Part shown: piece after piece, positions 26,055 to 34,421 of the stretch
Numbering within the stretch: position 1 is the first letter of the stretch
How the letters are laid out: each line of letters starts with the position of its first letter
Assembly: GCA_014804445.1 (NCBI GenBank)
Contig: JAAUZU010000012.1
Location: forward strand, 125,776-169,549
Direction of reading: 5' to 3'
DNA: 43,774 nt
Source of the DNA: Lachnospiraceae bacterium
GTDB lineage: Bacteria > Bacillota > Clostridia > Lachnospirales > Lachnospiraceae
The notes under the pieces: generated by a model
Database searches by the model: none
Told to the model about the DNA's origin: nothing
What the model saw: the letters and a program-made list of their open reading frames with translations, nothing else
Program-made: the position numbers and the translations under genes

Positions 26055-27521
26055 TTATGATTCCGGAGTTTCTTCCCCCTCCGGCATTTCTTCAAGTGCT
26101 TCCAGCACATAGCCGCCCAAAGCATCTCTTGACAAAGTAAAATATTCCTGTGTGTAGACATTGACGGCATAATTGGTTCCCGTCCGGTTCTGCACGCCCG
26201 CCGAATCCTCATATATCTCATAAATCACATAAAAATCCCCTTGCGACGGGATTGACAGCGCATACTGGAACGCATACAGATACCGCCCGCTCAGGCTGCC
26301 CGCCGGCGTTCCCGCTCCATCCAGAATCTTGCCGTTTGCCACCATGATTTCCATAAGCCTTGCAAGCGCCATATCTTCCGTAAAATCTGTCTGCAGCTGC
26401 AAATCAAACTGCCTTGTGGTGCATTCCCCGGCCACACCTTCCTCATTGTAGCAGATAAATTTAAAGGTGCTTTTTCCCAAAGGCATGGGGACCGGACCTG
26501 TATACATTGCCGACTGCTCTGTCGGAATGGTACCATCCATAGTATAATACACGGTGCAATCCATCGGCACCTGTACGGTTATCATGGTCGGCGTCGTGTA
26601 ATCCCCACTGTAATTATCCACCTCCGGCGCAGGCGGCTTTATAATATCTATGATATAGGTTTTTGCCACCACTTCGCTCTGTATGCCGTATTCATTGACA
26701 AACATGGCGGAAATTTCATATTTTCCGGTCTCTAAAAAAATCGGCATGGTGTACATTTCGCTGTTTTCGTCCGGTAATGTGCCATCCAGTGTGTAATATA
26801 TGGTTCCCTGTATACTGGAAGTCAGCTTCAGCGGTACCACTGTGGTATAAGTTCCCTCCTGATAGCTGAATTCCGGCGGCACTGCCATATATTCCTGATA
26901 TGCTGTCCGGATTTCTTCATTGCTTGTATTGATTAACAGGGTATTGATGGAGGCATAATCCTCCTTCCCCCGATAAAAGGCTATCAATTTTTTATAGGCA
27001 TTTTCCGTTTCGTCTTCCGTCGCATACCCCGATGTAAGAACCGCAGCCAGACAATCCGTATACGCCTGATCCCGTCCCAGCATATTGTAAAGCTCCGCAA
27101 GGGAAAAACGCAGAGAAACCTCTTCCGGCTCCAGTTCAACTGCCCTCTCATAATACTGTACTGCTTTTTCCACATCACCTGATGCTATGCAGGCTTCCGC
27201 TTTGGAAATCTGGTATCCTGAAGAATTATAACGGTATTGGGAAACTGCATTTACAATCCACACTATGCCACTGATAAGCAGCACGCAAACAACGGCTACG
27301 GCAGCTAACAGAATACCTTTCCGCTTTCCGGCACGTTTCTTCCTGCTATCGGATTCTTTCGGAACCTCTGCCAGAACGTCCTCCACAATGCCGGAAAGCG
27401 TTTCATGCATACTATATTCAATTTCCGGCTCAAAGTCTGGAACAATATGTATTTCTTCACCACATTTTTCGCAGTAAAGATGCCCTTCTTCCAGCTCTGT
27501 CCCACATTTTGGACATTTCAT
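26055..27521 (-). CDS. Zinc-ribbon, single-pass membrane protein with TPR and two CHB_HEX_C-type domains
   Basis: Starting at the ATG at 27521 (488 residues) places the zinc ribbon CPKCGTEL...YCEKCG at residues 3-20. A longer frame would overlap folD. The order is zinc ribbon, acidic linker, basic KKRAGKRKG, membrane segment (about 70-91), tetratricopeptide-like helices (about 97-175, including AVQYYERAVELEPEEVSLRF), two beta-domains with TIYYTLDGTLPDENSEMYT and TVYYTMDGTIPTEQSAMYTG (about 225-300 and 310-385), and a C-terminal domain. The TDGTxP pattern is that of the chitobiase/beta-hexosaminidase C-terminal domain, here a probable binding module outside the cell. The function is unknown. 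Confidence 0.82.
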   Translation of the reverse strand: MKCPKCGTELEEGHLYCEKCGEEIHIVPDFEPEIEYSMHETLSGIVEDVLAEVPKESDSRKKRAGKRKGILLAAVAVVCVLLISGIVWIVNAVSQYRYNSSGYQISKAEACIASGDVEKAVQYYERAVELEPEEVSLRFSLAELYNMLGRDQAYTDCLAAVLTSGYATEDETENAYKKLIAFYRGKEDYASINTLLINTSNEEIRTAYQEYMAVPPEFSYQEGTYTTVVPLKLTSSIQGTIYYTLDGTLPDENSEMYTMPIFLETGKYEISAMFVNEYGIQSEVVAKTYIIDIIKPPAPEVDNYSGDYTTPTMITVQVPMDCTVYYTMDGTIPTEQSAMYTGPVPMPLGKSTFKFICYNEEGVAGECTTRQFDLQLQTDFTEDMALARLMEIMVANGKILDGAGTPAGSLSGRYLYAFQYALSIPSQGDFYVIYEIYEDSAGVQNRTGTNYAVNVYTQEYFTLSRDALGGYVLEALEEMPEGEETPES

Positions 27522-27559
27522 AAGGAAAACCTGACCTTCCTGTATTTCTATTGTGTCAT

Positions 27560-28405
27560 TTACCACTGCATGGAAGCAGACTCTACACAATTACTCATCA
27601 GCATAGCGATAGTCATCGGACCAACGCCGCCGGGCACCGGCGTAATCGCACTGCAGACCGGAGCCACATCATCATAATCTACATCCCCACACAGTTTTTT
27701 GCTTTCCATGCGGTGAATCCCCACATCGATTACAACAGCGCCCTCTTTTATATATTCTCTGGTAAAAAACTTTGGCTTTCCGATGGCGGCAACTAAAATA
27801 TCGGCTCTTTTTGTGACAGAAGCCAAATCCTTTGTCTTGGAATGTGCCACCGTAACCGTACCGTTTTCCCGGAGCAGCAAAAGCGCCATGGGTTTGCCCA
27901 CAATATTGCTTCTGCCGACCACCACACATTCCTTTCCTGTGATTTCAATGCCGCTTCGCTTTAAAAGCTGAATAATCCCCGCCGGTGTGCAGGATACAAA
28001 CCCCTTTTCGCCGATACAAAGCGCGCCCACACTCTGCGGATGGAAGCCATCCACATCCTTTTCGGGTGCGATACTCCTGATTACCTTGTCCTCATCAATA
28101 TGCGCCGGCAGCGGAAGCTGCACCAGAATACCGTTTACATCTGTTCTTTGGTTCAGGCCGTCAATTAACGCAAGAAGCTCCTGCTCCGTAGTTTCTTCCG
28201 GCAGTTCATATGCCAGTGAGCGGATTCCAATGTACTCACACGCTTTCTTTTTGTTGCCCACATAGACCGTAGAAGCAGGATCCGTCCCCACCTGTATCAC
28301 CGCAAGGGTAATTTCCTTTCCCTGCGCCTTGATATCGCTTACTTTTTGCTTCAATTCATCTTTAATCTGCGCTGATATTGCTTTTCCGTCAATAATCTGT
28401 GCCAT
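27560..28405 (-). CDS. folD: Bifunctional methylenetetrahydrofolate dehydrogenase/methenyltetrahydrofolate cyclohydrolase
   Basis: From the ATG at 28405 (281 residues, MAQIIDGKAIS) the protein matches FolD over its full length. A start 12 bases earlier is also possible because both have only modest ribosome binding sites. Signatures are EDKVIRSIAPEKDVDGFHP, TPAGIIQLLKR, the Rossmann motif VVVGRSNIVGKPMA and the C-terminal PVPGGVGPMTIAM. FolD interconverts methylene-, methenyl- and formyl-tetrahydrofolate using NADP(H). It directly follows fhs (about 47 bases), so together they form the formate-to-methylene-THF branch of one-carbon metabolism and, in acetogens, the methyl branch of the Wood-Ljungdahl pathway. 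Confidence 0.97.
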   Translation of the reverse strand: MAQIIDGKAISAQIKDELKQKVSDIKAQGKEITLAVIQVGTDPASTVYVGNKKKACEYIGIRSLAYELPEETTEQELLALIDGLNQRTDVNGILVQLPLPAHIDEDKVIRSIAPEKDVDGFHPQSVGALCIGEKGFVSCTPAGIIQLLKRSGIEITGKECVVVGRSNIVGKPMALLLLRENGTVTVAHSKTKDLASVTKRADILVAAIGKPKFFTREYIKEGAVVIDVGIHRMESKKLCGDVDYDDVAPVCSAITPVPGGVGPMTIAMLMSNCVESASMQW

Positions 28406-28452
28406 ATTCCCTCTCATTCTGCCCGGAAGGCCATTGTTTTTTCTGAAAATCG

Positions 28453-30120
28453 CTAAAAAAGCCCTGTAATCACGCCGTCTTCATTCACATCAATGCCGTA
28501 CGCCGCCGGACTCTTGGAAAGTCCCGGCATCGTCACAATCGCTCCTGTGAGCACCACGATAAAGCCGGCTCCCGCCGAGACATAAACCTCTCTCACGCTC
28601 AAGTCAAAGCCTGTCGGCCTGCCCAGCTTATTCGGGTCGTCGGAAAGGGAATACTGGTTCTTCGCCATACAGACAGGCAGTGCGCCGTATCCGAGCGATT
28701 CCAGCTTCTCTATCTGTTTCATGGCGGCAGACGTATAACTTACGCTTCCCGCACCGTAAATCTTTTTCGCCACCGCTTCTATCTTCTGCGTAACAGAAAG
28801 CGAGTCCTCATAGAGCACCTGAAAACGGCTTTCCTTCTCCAGCGCGCTTAACACCTTCTCTGCCAGTTCGATACCGCCTTCTCCGCCCTTTTCCCATACT
28901 TTTGCAATGGCAAACTCGCAGCCCCTGCTCTCACAGAACTCTTTTACAAAGGCAGTCTCCTTCTGTGTATCCGACACAAAAGCGTTTAAGGTAACTACAA
29001 TGGGAACGCCAAAAAGCTGCAGGTTTTCAATATGCTTTTCCAGATTGACAATCCCTGCCGCAAGAGCTTCCATATTCTCTTCGTTTAAATCTTTTTTCTC
29101 TACGCCGCCATTGTATTTTAATGCCCTGATCGTCGCCACCAGCACCACCGCATCCGGCTTAAGCCCCGCCATGCGGCACTTGATGTTAAAGAACTTTTCT
29201 GCTCCCAAATCCGCACCGAAACCGGCTTCCGTTACCACATAATCCGCCATTTTAAGCGCTGTACGGGTTGCCCTGACAGAATTACAGCCATGCGCAATAT
29301 TGGCAAAAGGACCGCCGTGCACAAGCGCCGGTGTATGCTCCAGAGTCTGTATCAGATTAGGCTTCATCGCATCCTTTAAAAGCGCCGCCATAGCGCCCAC
29401 GGCGCCAAGCTGCCCTGCCGTCACGGTCCGTCCCTGATAGTCATATGCCACCACCATGCGGGACAGCCTTTCCTTTAAATCTTTCATATCCTCAGCCAGA
29501 CACAGTACCGCCATGATTTCTGTTGCAACCGTAATTACAAAATGGTCTTCCCTGACAAATCCGTCTGTCTTGCTGCCCATACCTACCACAATGTTCCGAA
29601 GAACCCTGTCGTTCATGTCCATGCAGCGTTTCCACACAATCTGCCTTGTATCAATTCTAAGTTCGTTGCCCTGTTGAATGTGATTGTCCAAAATCGCCGC
29701 CAAAAGATTGTTTGCGGCGGTAATGGCATGAAAATCACCGGTAAAATGCAGATTCAAATCCTCCATGGGCACCACCTGCGCATATCCGCCGCCGGAAGCG
29801 CCTCCCTTGATGCCAAAGCATGGTCCCAGCGAAGGCTCACGCAGGGCAATCACTGCTTTTTTATTTAATTTCCCAAATGCCTCTCCCAGACCTACCGTAA
29901 CCGTTGTCTTTCCTTCACCGGCGGGCGTCGGATTGATGGCGGTAACTAAAATCAGTTTTCCATCAGCATTGCCGGAAATCCTTTTTATGTATGCATCCGA
30001 TATTTTTGCCTTATACTTTCCATACAGTTCCAGCTCTTCTGCGTCAATACCAAGCTGTCCGGCTACTTCCGTGATTGGCTTCATTTCTGTAGCCTGTGCA
30101 ATCTCAATATCTGTCTTCAT
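28453..30120 (-). CDS. fhs: Formate-tetrahydrofolate ligase
   Basis: This 555-residue enzyme has the nucleotide-binding loop [20 protein letters not shown] (near residues 65-84), followed by [20 protein letters not shown] and [14 protein letters not shown]. The conserved C-terminus reads [19 protein letters not shown]. Fhs joins formate to tetrahydrofolate using ATP, giving 10-formyl-THF for purine synthesis, initiator tRNA formylation or acetogenesis. The ATG is preceded by GGAGGAAAT and lies two bases after the ftsK stop, so fhs is in the ftsK transcription unit, with folD after it. No other Wood-Ljungdahl genes are in the window. Confidence 0.98.
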   Translation of the reverse strand: MKTDIEIAQATEMKPITEVAGQLGIDAEELELYGKYKAKISDAYIKRISGNADGKLILVTAINPTPAGEGKTTVTVGLGEAFGKLNKKAVIALREPSLGPCFGIKGGASGGGYAQVVPMEDLNLHFTGDFHAITAANNLLAAILDNHIQQGNELRIDTRQIVWKRCMDMNDRVLRNIVVGMGSKTDGFVREDHFVITVATEIMAVLCLAEDMKDLKERLSRMVVAYDYQGRTVTAGQLGAVGAMAALLKDAMKPNLIQTLEHTPALVHGGPFANIAHGCNSVRATRTALKMADYVVTEAGFGADLGAEKFFNIKCRMAGLKPDAVVLVATIRALKYNGGVEKKDLNEENMEALAAGIVNLEKHIENLQLFGVPIVVTLNAFVSDTQKETAFVKEFCESRGCEFAIAKVWEKGGEGGIELAEKVLSALEKESRFQVLYEDSLSVTQKIEAVAKKIYGAGSVSYTSAAMKQIEKLESLGYGALPVCMAKNQYSLSDDPNKLGRPTGFDLSVREVYVSAGAGFIVVLTGAIVTMPGLSKSPAAYGIDVNEDGVITGLF

Positions 30121-30122
30121 CC

Positions 30123-32789
30123 TTATATTTCCTCCAGCAACTGCTCAAATTCCGTCATACTCATCAGCACTTTTCTGGGCTTTGTTCCCTCTTCCTCGCC
30201 CACAACGCCATATTCACTCAACTGATCCATAATCCGTGCCGCCCGATTGAAGCCTATTTTAAACATCCTCTGCAGCATACCAATGGAAGCCTTATCCTTG
30301 TCAATGATAAATCTGCCCGCATCAGCAAAATACTCGTCCAAAGATCCTGCGCCATCACTGCCTGCAGCGCCGCCCTGCCCGCTGCCGCCCATGTTCTGAA
30401 TCTTTTCTTCCACATCTGCGGCATACACATTGCCTATCGCCTGATTTTTAAGGAAATCCACCACATCGGACACTTCCCTGTCAGAGACAAAAGCACCCTG
30501 CACACGTGCCGGCTTTGAGTAGCCCTGCGGATAAAAGAGCATATCGCCTTTCCCCAAAAGCTTTTCAGCGCCGTTCATGTCAAGAATGGTACGGGAATCC
30601 ACACCGCTCGAAACACTGAACGCCACACGGCTTGGCATATTTGCCTTGATAAGTCCTGTAATGACGTCAACGGAAGGCCGCTGCGTCGCAATAATCAGAT
30701 GAATCCCTGCTGCCCTGGCAAGCTGCGCCAGACGGCAGATGGACTCCTCCACTTCGCCCGGGGATACCATCATCAAATCCGCAAGCTCGTCTACAATAAT
30801 CACAATCTGCGGAAGCTTTGACAGCGTCTCATCCCCGTTCTCCCGCATGCTTTCTACTTTTTGATTGTAGCCCTTCAAATCACGGACATTAAAGTCCGCA
30901 AACTTTTTATAGCGGTCCGTCATCTCGGAAACACCCCAGTGGAGCGCGGCCGCCGCCTTTTTCGGGTCCGTCACTACCGGAATCAGCAGATGCGGAATCC
31001 CGTTATATACGCTAAGCTCCACCACCTTAGGGTCAACCATAATCAGCTTGACATCGTCAGGGTGGGCCTTATATAAAATGCTCATTATCAATGTATTAAT
31101 GCAGACTGATTTACCGGATCCGGTCGCACCTGCAATCAGCATATGGGGCATTTTCGCAATATCCGCCACCACCACCTTGCCGGCGATGTCCTTGCCTACC
31201 GCAAAGGCAAGATTGGACGGAAATTCCTTAAATTCATTCGTCTCCAGCAAATCCCGCAGGGCAACAGCCATATTCTCCTTGTTGGGCACTTCGATGCCAA
31301 TGGCTGCTTTTCCGGGAATCGGCGCTTCTATTCTGATATCCGTTGCCGCAAGGTTCAGTTTTATATCATCGGACAAGCCTACTATCTTGCTTACCTTCAC
31401 GCCCTGCTCCGGCTGCAGCTCATACCTTGTCACAGACGGTCCCTGGCTGATATCGGTAATCGTCACTTTAACACCAAAGGTTGCAAGCGTCTGCTGCAGC
31501 CTCATGGCAGTTTCTTTCAGTTCTTTTGCAGAATCACCGCCGCCGCCTTTTCCTTTCTGCAGACGGGAAAGAGGCGGAAATATGTACTTGCCCGGAAGCT
31601 TTCCCGAAACAGAAGCGTTTTCGGGCGTCATCATATCCTGACTGCTTTCTTTTGGTTTCTCCGGCAGCTTTGCAACCGGACGGCGTATTGCCGCAGGCTC
31701 CGCAGCCGGCGTTTTAACAGGCTGTGTGGCGACGGGGCTGACAACAACAGGCTCCTGTGGTTCCTCCTGCTGATAATCCTCCTCCCAGCTTTCACTGCCT
31801 ATTTCCTCTTCCCTGAAAAACACCTCTTCCATAGCCGGTACTTCTTCCGGCTCGGGTACAGCGCCGCTGATTCTGATCTCATGCATTTGAGACATCTCGG
31901 GTTCGGGCTCTACATAATCTTCTTCCGCATTTAATATGATTTCATGCATGTCATCGCGCACACGCTTTTCCTGTACAGGTGTCAGCGTTGTGTCAGCCAT
32001 GACGCCGCTTACTTTTTTATCCATGCGAAGTATCTTTTCGTTTTCCTTTTCCTCCGCCTTAAGCCGCTTCTCCTCAAGCCGCTTTGCTCTTTCCTCTTCC
32101 CTGCGCTGCCGCTCCTCTTCTATATCGGAACGCCGCAGCCTTGCCTGCTCGCGCCGCCTCTCTGCGTCCTCTCTGGACAGTTCCGCCACGCGCCTGCCGC
32201 CGTTCTTCATGCTGTTTACCAGAGAACGCTCCGTGAGCAGCACAAGGCTTATCAGGGATAAAATAATCACAACGAGAACCGTTCCCAGCGTATCCAAAAA
32301 ATGATAACACAGATAGGCAATACTTCCCGCTATGATGCCGCCGCCCCTTCTCGCCTCGCTGTCGTACTTGTAAAGCTCGGCAAGACTGTAACTTTCCATG
32401 TGCAGGGCATATCCTGATATCAGTTCGCAGATAACGCCGGCCATCAAAAACAATATTATCCCCGCCGCAATTTTTCTGGTCGCCGCCGGACTGCCTCCAT
32501 TGGCAGACCAGAACGCAGCCCCTAAAAAAGCGGCGATTGCCGCCACATATGCCAGAGTTCCAAACAGCCCGAACAAGACACTGCTGATTCCGTTTCCGAC
32601 TGTTCCCAACACGCCGAAATTACACAAAAACAGAATCACAGCCGCCGCAAACAGCAGAATAAGCACCACCTCATGAAAAAGGGCGCTATCCTGCTCCGAG
32701 TATCCTTTACCTGCATTTGTATTTGTCTTTCCTCTTGTGGAACTTTGTCCTGAGGATGAAGTCTTTTTTCCTTTATTATTCGCCGCCAT
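30123..32789 (-). CDS. ftsK: DNA translocase FtsK/SpoIIIE
   Basis: The protein has 888 residues. Four or five membrane segments lie between about residues 40 and 190. A charged linker of about 200 residues follows ([20 protein letters not shown], then Pro/Glu-rich). The RecA-like motor has Walker [10 protein letters not shown] (near 558) and Walker [14 protein letters not shown] (near 660), with the downstream [15 protein letters not shown]. The C-terminal gamma winged helix is [20 protein letters not shown]. It pumps chromosomal DNA through the division or sporulation septum. Whether it is the SpoIIIE or FtsK paralogue cannot be decided from one copy. It sits downstream of tepA as spoIIIE does in Bacillus. 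GGGAG precedes the ATG. Confidence 0.95.
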   Translation of the reverse strand: MAANNKGKKTSSSGQSSTRGKTNTNAGKGYSEQDSALFHEVVLILLFAAAVILFLCNFGVLGTVGNGISSVLFGLFGTLAYVAAIAAFLGAAFWSANGGSPAATRKIAAGIILFLMAGVICELISGYALHMESYSLAELYKYDSEARRGGGIIAGSIAYLCYHFLDTLGTVLVVIILSLISLVLLTERSLVNSMKNGGRRVAELSREDAERRREQARLRRSDIEEERQRREEERAKRLEEKRLKAEEKENEKILRMDKKVSGVMADTTLTPVQEKRVRDDMHEIILNAEEDYVEPEPEMSQMHEIRISGAVPEPEEVPAMEEVFFREEEIGSESWEEDYQQEEPQEPVVVSPVATQPVKTPAAEPAAIRRPVAKLPEKPKESSQDMMTPENASVSGKLPGKYIFPPLSRLQKGKGGGGDSAKELKETAMRLQQTLATFGVKVTITDISQGPSVTRYELQPEQGVKVSKIVGLSDDIKLNLAATDIRIEAPIPGKAAIGIEVPNKENMAVALRDLLETNEFKEFPSNLAFAVGKDIAGKVVVADIAKMPHMLIAGATGSGKSVCINTLIMSILYKAHPDDVKLIMVDPKVVELSVYNGIPHLLIPVVTDPKKAAAALHWGVSEMTDRYKKFADFNVRDLKGYNQKVESMRENGDETLSKLPQIVIIVDELADLMMVSPGEVEESICRLAQLARAAGIHLIIATQRPSVDVITGLIKANMPSRVAFSVSSGVDSRTILDMNGAEKLLGKGDMLFYPQGYSKPARVQGAFVSDREVSDVVDFLKNQAIGNVYAADVEEKIQNMGGSGQGGAAGSDGAGSLDEYFADAGRFIIDKDKASIGMLQRMFKIGFNRAARIMDQLSEYGVVGEEEGTKPRKVLMSMTEFEQLLEEI

Positions 32790-32860
32790 CGCTCTATACT
32801 CCCGATTTATACGGTTATTTTTTCTACCTTATTGTAATGCCAAAAATGGCAACCTTAATC

Positions 32861-32889
32861 ATTATATCATTTTTCCCCGTTCTTGTCAT
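32861..32889 (-). promoter_or_regulatory. Sigma-A-type promoter for ftsK-fhs-folD
   Basis: On the minus strand, ATGACA (32889-32884), a 17-base spacer and a perfect TATAAT (32866-32861) lie about 70 bases before the ftsK start. Just downstream, at 32838-32851, TGCCA-AAAA-TGGCA forms a short palindrome in the expected leader that could be an operator or a small stem. Confidence 0.7.
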
Positions 32890-32899
32890 CATGTACAAT

Positions 32900-33631
32900 T
32901 TAGTTTTTATTTTCTTTGTTTTTGTTTTCCACATCCCCTATCAGTTCATGCAGCTTCGCCATTGCCGCACTGATGCCGCCAACTGCATCGATAATCCCTT
33001 CGTTCACCGTTTCCTGTCCCACAAGAATGGTTCCTACATCCTTTGTCAGCACGCCGGTTTCCATCATAAGCGCCTCCAGCCGCTGCTTCTTTATTCCGCA
33101 GTGACTGCACACAAAACCGGTGATTCTGTCCTGTATCTGCTTGAAATAATCAAAAGTCTGCGGAACTCCAATCACCATGCCGTTCATTCTGACGGGATGA
33201 ATGACCATGGTTCCGGTAGGCACAATATAAGAATAATCCGTGCTGACAGCAATGGGAACGCCAATGGAATGGCTGCCGCCGAGCACAAGTGAAACCGTCG
33301 GCTTTGACAGGGACGAAAGCATTTCGGCAATGGCAAGTCCGGCCTCCACATCGCCTCCCATTGTATTGAGAAGCACCATAACGCCTTTGATTTCTTCGCT
33401 GTCCTCTATCGCCGCAAGCTGTGGCAGGATATGCTCATACTTTGTCGTCTTGGCAGAACTGTTTAAATTGTCATGACCCTCTATTTCACCGATAATAGTA
33501 ATCAGGTGTACATTCTGCTTTTCCTTGTTTTTGTCTAAAAGCACCTGCCCCGTCTGTTCTATGCGGGCATCTTTGTATTTTTCTTCTTCCCGCTTTTCTT
33601 CGTTTTTCTTTTCTGTTTTTTCCTCCTTCAT
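32900..33631 (-). CDS. tepA: ClpP-like serine protease, TepA type
   Basis: This 243-residue protein has a ClpP/crotonase-fold core. LLNTMGGDVEAGLAIAEML is followed by the nucleophile motif GGSHSIGVP (Ser122) and the histidine motif VIHPVR (His145), as in Bacillus TepA, a translocation-enhancing signal-peptide peptidase-like protein. The N-terminus (MKEEKTEKKNEEKREEEKYK) and C-terminus (ENKNKENKN) are highly charged. The position just before the ftsK/spoIIIE gene is conserved in Firmicutes. AGGAGG lies six bases before the ATG. It is probably cytoplasmic. The name rests on close motif agreement; the proteolytic substrate is not known. Confidence 0.92.
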   Translation of the reverse strand: MKEEKTEKKNEEKREEEKYKDARIEQTGQVLLDKNKEKQNVHLITIIGEIEGHDNLNSSAKTTKYEHILPQLAAIEDSEEIKGVMVLLNTMGGDVEAGLAIAEMLSSLSKPTVSLVLGGSHSIGVPIAVSTDYSYIVPTGTMVIHPVRMNGMVIGVPQTFDYFKQIQDRITGFVCSHCGIKKQRLEALMMETGVLTKDVGTILVGQETVNEGIIDAVGGISAAMAKLHELIGDVENKNKENKN

Positions 33632-33644
33632 CGGAATCCTCCTT

Positions 33645-33725
33645 CAAAGTTTGGTTGCATGTCAGGTAAAACAATAAAAATAAGGAACCGCAATGCAGTT
33701 CCTTACTATTGTGCTCCAAACTTTG
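33645..33725. repeat. Ten-base inverted repeat around the terminator upstream of tepA
   Basis: CAAAGTTTGG (33645-33654) and CCAAACTTTG (33716-33725) are perfect inverted copies that enclose the terminator hairpin. The tepA-proximal copy ends a few bases before the tepA ribosome binding site. Confidence 0.7.
33681..33705 (-). terminator. Intrinsic terminator after the GT-C-like membrane protein gene
   Basis: On the minus strand, TAAGGAAC pairs with GTTCCTTA, with a further GC/GC pairing inside. The stem is followed by TTTTTATTGTTTT. It lies about 50 bases after the stop codon at 33756 and before tepA. Confidence 0.85.
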
Positions 33726-33755
33726 CGTTTCATACAAAAGAGCTGATTCCTGTAT

Positions 33756-34421
33756 TTAAATATCAAAATCATCAAATTCCGGAATATCTATATCAAAATC
33801 CATTTTATCGGGTGACAATTCTGTTCGGTAATTCATCGTTTTGGGAACATGCTTTTTAGGAAGCGGCAATGGATTCTCAATATAATTTTTCTTTTTCTCT
33901 TCCGCTTTTTCCTGCACGGGAGGCGCAGCCGCCACCGCCGCCGCTTTTTCCTCTTTGGCAGCTTTAGCCGGTTTTTCTTTTGCCTTCTTTTCCTTCGCCT
34001 TCTTCTCTTTTTCTTTCTTTTCTTTTTCCTTTGCCTTTTTTGCTTCCGCTTTCTTACCGGCAGACTTTCCAGTCTCACTGTTTGACTTTGCCGCCCCATC
34101 ATCTCCTGCAAACAGTGCCCACAAGGAATCCTGTTCGCCCTGGTTCATGCCTTCTCCATACTCTGAATTGTAGCTCATCTGACTCGCACCGCCTTCTGTT
34201 TGATTTTGTTCTGCAATTGACTGCTGTACTGCTTCCTTCTGCCCCTCTGTATCCTGCCTGCTTTGGACATTCTCCGGTCCCCACAGGACATTCACTCCAT
34301 ACTGTACGTATGCCGTCTCCGGCTCTGCTGCTTCTGTCCCTGCTGCCGCTTTCTCTTCCCGGGACTGTCCTTGTGTGACTGCTTCTGACGCTTTCTGCTC
34401 CTCCGGCTGTTCTTTTACCAA
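33756..34421 (-). CDS. C-terminal part of the frameshifted GT-C-like membrane protein (cytoplasmic tail)
   Basis: This frame of about 221 residues has no real start. The first possible codon is a TTG at 34421 without a ribosome binding site, inside the third copy of a 42-base repeat. It continues the protein encoded upstream in the frame shifted by one base, so it is best read as the 3' part of one gene. It encodes a Gln/Glu-rich segment, a Lys/Ala/Glu-rich helix (AKKAKEKEKKEKEKKAKEKK) and a well-ordered tail NYIENPLPLPKKHVPKTMNY followed by acidic DFDIDIPEFDDFDI. The tail looks like a conserved docking peptide rather than random sequence. A terminator follows. Confidence 0.75.
   Translation of the reverse strand: MVKEQPEEQKASEAVTQGQSREEKAAAGTEAAEPETAYVQYGVNVLWGPENVQSRQDTEGQKEAVQQSIAEQNQTEGGASQMSYNSEYGEGMNQGEQDSLWALFAGDDGAAKSNSETGKSAGKKAEAKKAKEKEKKEKEKKAKEKKAKEKPAKAAKEEKAAAVAAAPPVQEKAEEKKKNYIENPLPLPKKHVPKTMNYRTELSPDKMDFDIDIPEFDDFDI

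Noticed and set aside
26042..26221. 60-residue N-terminal extension of the small Nfn-like subunit
   Set aside because: It overlaps the C-terminus of the zinc-ribbon protein gene. The ATG at 26041 has a strong ribosome binding site and matches the family start.
33833..34111. Lys/Arg-rich 92-residue minus-strand frame
   Set aside because: It is a shifted reading of the Lys/Ala/Glu-rich tail coding sequence, with no start signal.
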